DNA from: JABWBR01 sp036741235
GTDB taxonomy: Bacteria; Bacteroidota; Bacteroidia; Chitinophagales; Saprospiraceae
NCBI GenBank assembly: GCA_036741235.1
Contig: DAINSQ010000246.1
Location: forward strand, 1-5,298
DNA length: 5,298 bases
Direction of reading: 5' to 3'
Positions within the stretch are counted from its first letter, which is position 1, and every line of letters starts with the position of its first letter. The notes beneath the pieces are model-generated. The model searched no databases and had not been told where the DNA came from. It saw only the letters and a list, made by a program, of their open reading frames with translations. This document shows, piece by piece, positions 1 through 5,298 of the stretch. The position numbers were made by a program, and so were the translations under genes.

Positions 1-55
1 AGGTGACAAGGTGACAAGGTGACAAGGTGACAAGGTGACAAGGTGACAAGGTGAC
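1..55. repeat. Tandem octamer array, left arm (AGGTGACA units)
   Basis: Six perfect copies of AGGTGACA are followed by a seventh that breaks at its last base. The array begins at the first base of the window, so it probably continues upstream. Read on the opposite strand the unit is TGTCACCT, one base away from the TGTCACCC unit of the array at 90-183, so the two arrays are inverted relative to each other. Short tandem repeats of this kind occur between genes in several filamentous or large-genome bacteria; no function is assigned here. Confidence 0.95.
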
Positions 56-89
56 CGTAATTATTAGCCATAAACCACCTTCTCGACTT

Positions 90-183
90 GTTACCCTGTT
101 ACCCTGTTACCCTGTCACCCTGTTACCCTGTCACCCTGTTACCCTGTCACCCTGTCACCCTGTCACCCTGTCACCCTGTCACC
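90..183. repeat. Tandem octamer array, right arm (GTYACCCT units)
   Basis: Eleven full copies of an 8-bp unit plus six bases of a twelfth, without interruption. The unit has two forms, GTTACCCT and GTCACCCT. In order they run T, T, T, C, T, C, T, C, C, C, C, then the partial C copy. The array lies 34 bp from the left array and is its near inverse complement: seven of eight positions pair for the C form, and the T form also pairs in RNA through a G-U wobble. Transcription across both could give a long imperfect hairpin with bases 56-89 as the loop. Confidence 0.95.
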
Positions 184-207
184 AAAAAATAATTGTGGAT
201 TGGGATC

Positions 208-250
208 GAAGAGGCTGCTTCCTTAACGGGATTTGCAGCCTCTTCTCTTT
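208..250 (+). terminator. Rho-independent terminator for an upstream gene
   Basis: Bases 208-218 (GAAGAGGCTGC) and 235-245 (GCAGCCTCTTC) form a perfect 11-bp stem around a 16-nt loop, followed by TCTTTTAT. The T-rich side is on the right only, so it stops rightward transcription. No gene end is visible in the window, so the gene it serves must lie left of base 1 and its transcript would carry both repeat arrays in its 3' end. The large loop and the interrupted T tract make it a moderate rather than a strong terminator. Confidence 0.65.
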
Positions 251-275
251 TATAAGGAGTAGCAAAAAATGCCAA

Positions 276-315
276 TGTTAATTTAATGTAAAGTTAAAGT
301 TAAACAAATGTTGAC
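276..315 (+). promoter_or_regulatory. Operator-like run of four 7-bp repeats, 11-bp period (Pho-box-like)
   Basis: Four 7-mers stand in a row separated by exactly 4 bp: TGTTAAT (276-282), TGTAAAG (287-293), AGTTAAA (298-304) and TGTTGAC (309-315). Each matches TGTTAA in at least five of six positions, and the first two spacers are both TTAA. Direct 7-bp half-sites at 11-bp period are the known binding geometry of PhoB/PhoP-type response regulators. The run ends at the upstream element of the promoter at 311-341, a position suited to activation. The sequence shows the periodic repeat; control by a PhoB-like protein is inferred, and AT-rich DNA makes chance matches more likely. Confidence 0.45.
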
Positions 316-341
316 ATGTTGAAAAAAATAGAATATCTTTG
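311..341 (+). promoter_or_regulatory. Bacteroidota-type promoter for the protease gene
   Basis: TATCTTTG at 334-341 matches the Bacteroidota -7 consensus TAnnTTTG at every fixed position. A TTG at 311-313, which is the -33 element of this promoter class, lies 20 bp upstream, within the usual spacing. Transcription would start near 346-350 and leave a leader of about 115 nt before the ATG at 465. The promoter lies directly downstream of the four-repeat operator-like run, overlapping its last half-site. Confidence 0.6.
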
Positions 342-464
342 TTAAGACAAGCAATGCTCGAATAACACAGATCGCGATACCGGTAGGAAAAGCGTCCCAT
401 TTCGGGCAGCTGGTGTACATGCTGGAACGGCATAATTTGGTTTCACGCATCATATACTGGTAAA
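342..464 (+). other. Leader region before the protease gene, with a short coding-like frame
   Basis: This stretch is less AT-rich than the DNA to its left. One forward frame stays open from the TAG at 329-331 to the TAA at 461-463, giving 43 codons whose translation looks protein-like and ends in SRIIYW. The stop lies one base before the protease ATG. The frame has no good early start; the only usable ones are GTG 413 and ATG 419, giving 14-16 residues. It may be a translationally coupled leader peptide, a relic of a lost gene, or chance. No stable riboswitch-like fold is obvious by eye. Confidence 0.3.
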
Positions 465-1394
465 ATGAAATGGACGACCTTCATATTCGCGCTATTTGTA
501 GTTCCCGTCGCATGGGCTCAACCGGATTTTCCCGTTTTGTGGCTTGGTTCGAATGCCTTGTCAGTTGGTATTCCCGGCAATTCCTATGCAAATATTAAAT
601 CGGTCGTTCAAATTCCTTTCGAAATAAAAGGCGGGTTAATCGTAGTTAACGGAGCTATAGATGGAGCGCCCGGCAGATTTGTATTTGACACGGGTTCGCC
701 CTCTTATTTGATCAATCAGCCGGAGGCGGGGGGGATTGAGGCAGAATTATTGATGGGTTTGGGACAAAGCAGGGCGGCTACAAGGATTCAGGTAAAAGAA
801 CTGGCCTGGGCAATGCGCCGTGCTGCCTCTTTAAATGCCTTTGCGCTGGATTTGGCGCATATCGAACGGCTAACCCGCGAGAAATTGCTGGGCATAATAG
901 GCGCGGAGGGGCTTGGCGATTATGAAATTTTGTTCCATTTCGAAAAGCAAGTGTTAGTAGCCAGACCCGGTGGCGGCGATTATCCCGATCATATTCTCAA
1001 AGAAAAGATACCGTTTAATATGATGGGGCATTTGCCGGTGATAACGCTCCAGGTCAATGGCAAAAAACTGCGATTTGGCATTGACTCTGGCGCATCAGTC
1101 AACGTAATGGACAAACTCACGGCGAAAAGGATGAAGTCCCGCCTGACGGAATTGCCTCGAGAAGCGATTATCAATGATATCAATAATAAGACGGAACGCG
1201 TTAAATGCGTTGCCGCAAGTGAAATAACTTGTCAGCATGGCGATTTTGCGCCCTCTGATTTTTATCTGCTCGATTTAGACGCATTGAAAGAAGCTTATGA
1301 TTATCCAATAGACGGTTTGCTCGGTATTCCCTTTCTGCGACAGAACGGAATTTCTATTGACTTCAAAGAGCAGGTCCTTTACTTCAACAAGTAA
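465..1394 (+). CDS. Secreted two-lobed aspartyl protease, retropepsin-like
   Basis: A 309-residue protein with a signal peptide (residues 1-18, ending VAWA, mature start Gln19), so it works in the periplasm or outside the cell. Two catalytic motifs are visible: FDTGS with Asp75 and IDSGA with Asp207. Each is followed by a hydrophobic-Gly motif (LLGIIG at 141-146, LLGIPF at 285-290), as in the flap-and-psi-loop fold of bacterial aspartyl proteases (Asp_protease_2 type, Pfam PF13650/PF13975). Each half therefore carries one catalytic aspartate, and the chain could form the active site as a monomer, like pepsin, where viral retropepsins need a dimer. The substrate is unknown. ATG 465 is the first ATG in its frame and gives the signal peptide. 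No Shine-Dalgarno sequence is seen. The gene is richer in A/T at third positions than the two genes downstream. No terminator follows it, so read-through toward the receptor gene is possible. Confidence 0.85.
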   Translation: MKWTTFIFALFVVPVAWAQPDFPVLWLGSNALSVGIPGNSYANIKSVVQIPFEIKGGLIVVNGAIDGAPGRFVFDTGSPSYLINQPEAGGIEAELLMGLGQSRAATRIQVKELAWAMRRAASLNAFALDLAHIERLTREKLLGIIGAEGLGDYEILFHFEKQVLVARPGGGDYPDHILKEKIPFNMMGHLPVITLQVNGKKLRFGIDSGASVNVMDKLTAKRMKSRLTELPREAIINDINNKTERVKCVAASEITCQHGDFAPSDFYLLDLDALKEAYDYPIDGLLGIPFLRQNGISIDFKEQVLYFNK

Positions 1395-1446
1395 TAGCAT
1401 TCCGACCGCGCAATTTGTTGCAATAAGTTCGTAGCCAAATATATCA

Positions 1447-1464
1447 GGTTAATTTAAGGTTAAC
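1447..1464 (+). promoter_or_regulatory. Second operator-like direct repeat (GGTTAA x2, 11-bp period)
   Basis: GGTTAAT (1447-1453) and GGTTAAC (1458-1464) are separated by TTAA, which again gives an 11-bp period. The core GTTAATTTAA at 1448-1457 is identical to 277-286 in the operator-like run before the protease. Further half-sites at the same period are not convincing. The site lies about 75 bp upstream of the best promoter candidate of the receptor gene, farther than in the first site. Joint control of the protease and receptor by one response regulator is an inference. Confidence 0.35.
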
Positions 1465-1538
1465 TAATTCAAGCATAAGTATTTAAAACTTAATGCAAAA
1501 TTAAACCCATGCCCCCCTTTCAGCTAAAACTGCGTGTC

Positions 1539-1546
1539 TAATTTTG
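1539..1546 (+). promoter_or_regulatory. Promoter -7 element for the receptor gene
   Basis: TAATTTTG matches TAnnTTTG at every fixed position. No clear TTG stands at the expected -33 distance; TTTC at 1518-1521, 17 bp upstream, is the nearest candidate. A start near 1551 would give a leader of about 60 nt before ATG 1612 and would rule out translation from the GTG at 1534, which would lie upstream of the transcript. Confidence 0.4.
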
Positions 1547-1611
1547 CGTTGTTTTTGAACGGAATTGAATTTTTAAAAGCGACGTTTAATTTATTCACAC
1601 AACTCTACTCC

Positions 1612-4413
1612 ATGCTTCTCAGACATCTTGCTAATTGGCTCATTGTCTTTTCCTTTATTTCTCTTTCGACCAATTTGATAGCCCAGAAAGGCGCCGTCGG
1701 CGGTGTGATCACCGATGAGACCACGGCCGAGCCCCTTATTGGCGCTTCTGTTTATGTGTATATCAATGGCAACCAAATAGGTACGGTTACCGATTGGGAC
1801 GGCTCATACCTGCTCGAAAACCTCCCCGAGGGATCCAGAAATATCATTGTTAGTTATACCGGTTATCGGACTGACACCCTTCAAGTAGTGATTTCAGCAG
1901 GTAATCAACAACAACTTGATATCAAGATGGCCACCAATGCTGAAGTGCTTGAAGGCGTTCTGGTAGTTGGCAAAGTGGACCGCACGGCTGTTGCCGCCCT
2001 GCAGTTGTTGCAACAGCGCAGCCCTTCCATGCTTACCGGGATCACCAGCAAAGATATCGAGCGTAGCCCTGACCGCACTACCGGCGACGTGCTCAAGCGC
2101 GTGAGCGGAACGACCGTACAGGACAACAAGTTTGTGGTGGTGCGCGGCCTCGCCGACCGCTACAATGCGGCTTTGCTCAATGGTTTATATCTCCCGTCTA
2201 CAGAGCCCGACCGCAGGGCGTTTTCTTTCGACTTGTTCCCCTCTGCGATGGTTTCCAATTTGTTGATCTTCAAAACGGCAACGCCCAACCTGCCAGGTGA
2301 ATTCGCCGGCGGCGTAGTCCAGGTCAATACCCGCGAAGTAACCGACGATCCTTTTTTCAAGATATCTATAGGATCAAGCTACAATACGCAGTCGACGTTC
2401 GAAGCCTACCAATTCTACAATCAGGGCAGCACCGATTGGCTGGGGTATGACAACGGCGGTCGCGACCTGCCGTCGGGCGTCACCAAAGAAGGGTTGTCGA
2501 GCATCGATACTCGATATGAAGTCAGTAAACTCGTCAAAAATGACTGGCAGGTTAATTCCAACGAATCCATGCGTCCGGGGCTCAGCCTGCAATTATCGGG
2601 TGGTACCAATATCGGCAAAAACATGGGTTTGATCGGCGCTGTGACGTACAACAATACCCCCCGTATTGTCAACTTTGTGCGCGCTGACTTCAACGTAGGC
2701 CCTAATTTGCCTGAAAACCAGTTGTATGAGAACACCGACAACCAATACCGCCAGGATGTCAATCTGGGCGGCATGCTTAACTTTACCTATAAAATATCCA
2801 ACAACCTCAAGATTGCGCTCAACAACCTGGTTAACCTGGATGGTCAGGATCAGTTTGTACAGCGGAATGGACTGGACTACGAGCAGCAGCGCTTTACCCA
2901 GGCCTCATCTTTTTGGTACGAAAGTACCCGCCTCATCTCCAATCAGTTGATTGTAGAAAGCGACCTCAACGGCAGGGGCTTGAAGCTCAAAGTTGCCGGT
3001 TCCAACAACAACATCTCCCGCAATACGCCGTCATTGCGCCGCATGTTCTATACGCTGCCGTTTGATGCAGAAGCCGGACAACCTTACGAAGCGTTTATTC
3101 CTTTCAGCGCGGCGCCGTCGCCCAACTTTGCAGGTCGTTTTTATTCCAATCAAACGGAAAACTCCTACAACGGCAATATCGATCTGTACATTCCCTACTT
3201 CACAAAAGGGCGTGAAAATCATGTGCAAATCGGCGGTTTCGGCGAAAAGCGCACCCGCGCCTTCGACGCTCGCGTATTGGGCTACACGGTAGCTCGTACC
3301 AATAAATTCAACTACGAATTGCTCCGATTGCCCATCGAGTCGCTGCTCGACGAAAAAAACATCGGCGAGACGGGTTTTGTGCTACGCGAATCAACCAACC
3401 CCAACGACTCCTACGACGCCGAGTCGGAACTCGCCGGCGGTTATGCCATGATAGAACAGTTTGTCGGCCCCAAATTGCGCGTTATTGCCGGCGCCAGGGT
3501 GGAATACTTCAACCAGAGCCTTAATACTTTCACATTCGGAGGTACTCCCGTTGACTTCAGCCGCGGCAATACCGACGTGTTGCCCTCGCTCAACTTGTCG
3601 TATGCCATTAACGACAGGTCAAATCTGCGCTTTGCCGTTTCGCAAACCGTTTCAAGGCCTAACTTCCGCGAATTGGCGCCGTTTTCCTTTTTCGACTTCA
3701 ACCTGTCGTTGGCTGTAAACGGCAATCCTAATCTTCAGCGCGCCAAAATTACCAACCTCGACCTCAAATACGAGCTGTTCTCCAGCTCCAGTGAGGCGGT
3801 GTCGATAACCACTTTCTACAAGCATTTCGAAAACCCCATCGAACAGTTTTACGAACTCATCGGCGGCGGCAACCGCAACATCAATTTCAAAAACGCCAAA
3901 AAGGCCGTCAACTACGGCGCCGAGCTGGAATTCCGTATGAAACTCGAACGCATCGCCGGCTGGCTGCGCGATTTCAACGTGTTTGCCAACCTGGCCTATA
4001 TCAACTCTGAAATTGACGTATCCATCGACCCCGCTTCGCAGCTCAACGGCAACAGACCCCTGCAAGGGCAGTCGCCATATGTGGTAAATACCGGCTTGAC
4101 CTACAACAACTCGATCATCGGCTTTAGCGGTACGATTTTGTACAACCGCATAGGCCGCAGAATCTGGCTGGCCGGTTCCAATCAATACCTCGACACCTGG
4201 GAGAACCCCCGCAACCTGCTCGACGTGCAATTGACCCAGCGCGTTTTCCGCAACGGCGAAATCAAATTGAACGTATCGGATATTTTGAACAACGAATTCA
4301 TTTTCTACCAGGATCAAAACGACAACGGTAAATACGACAAGGTAGAGGACACCCGCATTATCTCCTCTACGGTCGGTACTAATATCTCGCTTTCGCTTTC
4401 TTACAAATTCTGA
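1612..4413 (+). CDS. TonB-dependent outer-membrane receptor with carboxypeptidase-regulatory-like N-terminal domain
   Basis: A 933-residue outer-membrane import channel driven by TonB. ATG 1612 gives a signal peptide (residues 1-24, ending NLIA, mature Gln25). The frame also reaches back to GTG 1534, but that adds 26 residues ahead of the signal peptide and overlaps the likely promoter, so it is not used. Domains in order: a carboxypeptidase-regulatory-like beta-sandwich at about 30-106, a TonB-box-like stretch (LEGVLVVG, 113-120), a plug at about 125-243 containing RVSGTTVQ, VVVRGLADRY and LPGEFAGGVVQV, then a beta-barrel to the end with the typical SRPNFRELAP motif (680-689) and a terminal aromatic residue (SLSYKF). 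Residues 901-912 form a canonical EF-hand-like loop. The size is below that of most SusC proteins and no SusD-like gene follows, so this is not a SusCD pair as far as visible. The ligand cannot be told. The stop TGA is followed at once by TAG and then by a strong terminator. Confidence 0.93.
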   Translation: MLLRHLANWLIVFSFISLSTNLIAQKGAVGGVITDETTAEPLIGASVYVYINGNQIGTVTDWDGSYLLENLPEGSRNIIVSYTGYRTDTLQVVISAGNQQQLDIKMATNAEVLEGVLVVGKVDRTAVAALQLLQQRSPSMLTGITSKDIERSPDRTTGDVLKRVSGTTVQDNKFVVVRGLADRYNAALLNGLYLPSTEPDRRAFSFDLFPSAMVSNLLIFKTATPNLPGEFAGGVVQVNTREVTDDPFFKISIGSSYNTQSTFEAYQFYNQGSTDWLGYDNGGRDLPSGVTKEGLSSIDTRYEVSKLVKNDWQVNSNESMRPGLSLQLSGGTNIGKNMGLIGAVTYNNTPRIVNFVRADFNVGPNLPENQLYENTDNQYRQDVNLGGMLNFTYKISNNLKIALNNLVNLDGQDQFVQRNGLDYEQQRFTQASSFWYESTRLISNQLIVESDLNGRGLKLKVAGSNNNISRNTPSLRRMFYTLPFDAEAGQPYEAFIPFSAAPSPNFAGRFYSNQTENSYNGNIDLYIPYFTKGRENHVQIGGFGEKRTRAFDARVLGYTVARTNKFNYELLRLPIESLLDEKNIGETGFVLRESTNPNDSYDAESELAGGYAMIEQFVGPKLRVIAGARVEYFNQSLNTFTFGGTPVDFSRGNTDVLPSLNLSYAINDRSNLRFAVSQTVSRPNFRELAPFSFFDFNLSLAVNGNPNLQRAKITNLDLKYELFSSSSEAVSITTFYKHFENPIEQFYELIGGGNRNINFKNAKKAVNYGAELEFRMKLERIAGWLRDFNVFANLAYINSEIDVSIDPASQLNGNRPLQGQSPYVVNTGLTYNNSIIGFSGTILYNRIGRRIWLAGSNQYLDTWENPRNLLDVQLTQRVFRNGEIKLNVSDILNNEFIFYQDQNDNGKYDKVEDTRIISSTVGTNISLSLSYKF

Positions 4414-4417
4414 TAGC

Positions 4418-4462
4418 TTCCGGGAATTTCGCCGCGGCGAAATTCCCGGGATTTCTTTTTTT
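4418..4462 (+). terminator. Strong rho-independent terminator after the receptor gene
   Basis: Bases 4420-4449 are a perfect 30-nt palindrome. As RNA it gives a 13-bp GC-rich stem closed by a CGCG tetraloop, lengthened by a U-G and a U-A pair at its base. It is followed by TTTC and seven T residues (4456-4462). It starts five bases after the receptor stop codon. The T tract is on the right only, so it acts on rightward transcription and should separate the receptor mRNA from the gene at 4563. Confidence 0.92.
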
Positions 4463-4562
4463 GCGACTTTTTACAAAACAGGAAATGATGGGCTTCAGCA
4501 AACAGTAGTGTTTTGCGTGATTTTGTGAATTTATTTTCTATTTGTTCATAAAAATTGCCCAC

Positions 4563-5298
4563 ATGAGGTTGTTATTTACTACTTTATTGTGCTTGATAAT
4601 CACCGCATTATCGCTAAAAGCGCAAACTGTCGTGACCGTTAGTTCCAACATCACGACCAACACCACCTGGACCAGCAACAATATCTATGTATTGTCGGGG
4701 CCCAGCTTCCTTTATGTCACCAATAATGCCACCTTGACCATCGAAGCCGGTACGCTTATTAAAGGCGATCCTTCGGCGTTGGTTATTACGCGTGGCTGTA
4801 AAATTATTGCCGAAGGCACCAAGACGCGCCCGATTGTATTTACCTCCAATCAACCTGCCGGCCAGCGCGCTGCGGGCGACTGGGGCGGTTTGGCTATCCT
4901 GGGTCGCGCTCCACTCAACGTGCCGGGCGGCGAATCCGTTCTTGAAGGCGGCCTCGACCCCGATCTGGGCAAATACGGCGGCGGCGCCAACCCAGATCCT
5001 GCCGACAACTCGGGCGTACTGCGTTATGTGCGCATCGAATTTGCCGGTATCGCCTTCCAGCCAAACAACGAGATCAACTCGCTCACGCTGGGCGGCGTAG
5101 GTACGGGTACCGTCATTGAACACGTGCAGACCAGCTTTGGCGGCGACGACGCTTTTGAGTGGTTCGGCGGCAACGTAAACGGCAAGTTTCTCGTAGCCTA
5201 CAAGACGGTAGACGATATGTTCGACACCGACTTCGGCTACCAGGGCAAAAACCAGTTTGTACTGGGCATCAGCGATCCCAATATCGCTGACATCTCGG
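4563..5298 (+). CDS. Secreted beta-helix-like surface protein, partial (3' end outside the window)
   Basis: An open frame of 245 codons runs off the right edge. Residues 1-20 are a signal peptide (MRLLFTT..., ending SLKA, mature Gln21). The rest matches a Bacteroidota family of about 400-500 residues that I recognise by its order of motifs: TLTIEAGTLIKGD (57-69), KIIAEGT.TRPIVFTS (80-95), GDWGGLAILG (105-114), LRYVRIEFAGIAF (153-165), NNEINSLTLGGVG (168-180), DDAFEWFGG (195-203) and DTDFGYQGK (221-229). The short Gly- and Asn-rich turns suggest a right-handed beta-helix. Relatives often end in a type IX secretion (Por) sorting domain, which would lie beyond the window. The family commonly sits beside a receptor like the one at 1612-4413, so a role as its surface partner is likely, though unproven. 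Public entries for relatives sometimes carry the misleading label 'multidrug transporter'; nothing here supports that. No Shine-Dalgarno sequence or clear promoter was found in the 100 bp upstream. Confidence 0.85.
   Translation, partial: MRLLFTTLLCLIITALSLKAQTVVTVSSNITTNTTWTSNNIYVLSGPSFLYVTNNATLTIEAGTLIKGDPSALVITRGCKIIAEGTKTRPIVFTSNQPAGQRAAGDWGGLAILGRAPLNVPGGESVLEGGLDPDLGKYGGGANPDPADNSGVLRYVRIEFAGIAFQPNNEINSLTLGGVGTGTVIEHVQTSFGGDDAFEWFGGNVNGKFLVAYKTVDDMFDTDFGYQGKNQFVLGISDPNIADIS

Noticed and set aside
1..183. CRISPR array
   Set aside because: The units are 8 bp and contiguous with no unique spacers, and no cas gene is present.
51..281. Forward 76-residue open frame across the right octamer array
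   Set aside because: Its first half is a translation of the tandem repeat (Leu-Pro-Cys, Pro-Val-Thr patterns) and it runs through the terminator hairpin. It is open only because the repeat lacks stops in that frame.
269..286. AAGGAG followed by ATG at 269, resembling a gene start
   Set aside because: The frame ends after five codons at TAA 284-286 and overlaps the operator-like repeats.
1400..1425. Terminator after the protease gene
   Set aside because: Only a 4-bp GCAA/TTGC stem is present and no T tract follows it.
3652..4317. Long reverse-strand open frame of 221 residues inside the receptor gene
   Set aside because: It lies fully opposite a well-supported receptor barrel, has a Val- and Gly-rich composition typical of an antisense shadow of C-ending codons, and shows no domain or start signal.
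1612..4413. SusC-type receptor of a polysaccharide utilisation locus
   Set aside because: The N-terminal domain order is similar, but the plug and barrel motifs fit the shorter non-Sus receptors and the next gene is a beta-helix protein, not SusD.
4511..4546. Possible promoter before the beta-helix protein gene (TTTTG at 4511, TATTTTCT at 4532, TATTTGTT at 4539)
   Set aside because: Neither candidate matches TAnnTTTG well, and spacing to the TTG elements is off or borderline. A promoter is expected here, but this evidence is too weak to place it.
4614..5123. Reverse 169-residue and overlapping forward 102-residue frames near the right end
   Set aside because: Both overlap the conserved secreted beta-helix protein read from ATG 4563, which has a signal peptide and clear family motifs.

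Overview
The window looks like Bacteroidota DNA. The evidence is a TonB-dependent receptor with an N-terminal carboxypeptidase-regulatory-like domain, promoter motifs of the TAnnTTTG type, start codons without a clear Shine-Dalgarno sequence, and three exported proteins whose predicted mature N-terminus is Gln directly after an Ala. Genus cannot be told; a Saprospira- or Chitinophaga-like lineage is only a guess.

Layout. Bases 1-464 hold no convincing gene. They contain two octamer tandem-repeat arrays facing each other (1-55 and 90-183), a rho-independent terminator (208-250), a run of four 7-bp half-sites at 11-bp period (276-315) that looks like a PhoB/OmpR-family operator, and a promoter (311-341). 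Next is a secreted two-lobed aspartyl protease of the retropepsin-like type (465-1394). The 217-bp gap after it has a second, shorter copy of the 11-bp-period operator (1447-1464) and a possible promoter (1539-1546). A complete TonB-dependent outer-membrane receptor follows (1612-4413); its start is better placed at ATG 1612 than at the in-frame GTG 1534. It ends at a strong terminator built on a perfect 30-nt palindrome (4420-4449). The last gene (4563 to the window edge) is the 5' part of a secreted beta-helix-like protein. It belongs to a family I recognise from Bacteroidota genomes as a frequent neighbour of this receptor type and often a type IX secretion substrate.

How the parts may work together. 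The receptor would import an unknown ligand across the outer membrane using TonB energy, and the downstream protein would sit at or outside the cell surface as a ligand-handling partner. The protease would act in the periplasm or outside the cell. The two operator-like sites share an identical 10-bp core and precede the protease and the receptor, so one response regulator may control both. Phosphate starvation is the natural first hypothesis because Pho boxes have this 7+4 bp geometry, but this is inference from spacing in AT-rich DNA, not proof. The substrate of the receptor cannot be read from the sequence.
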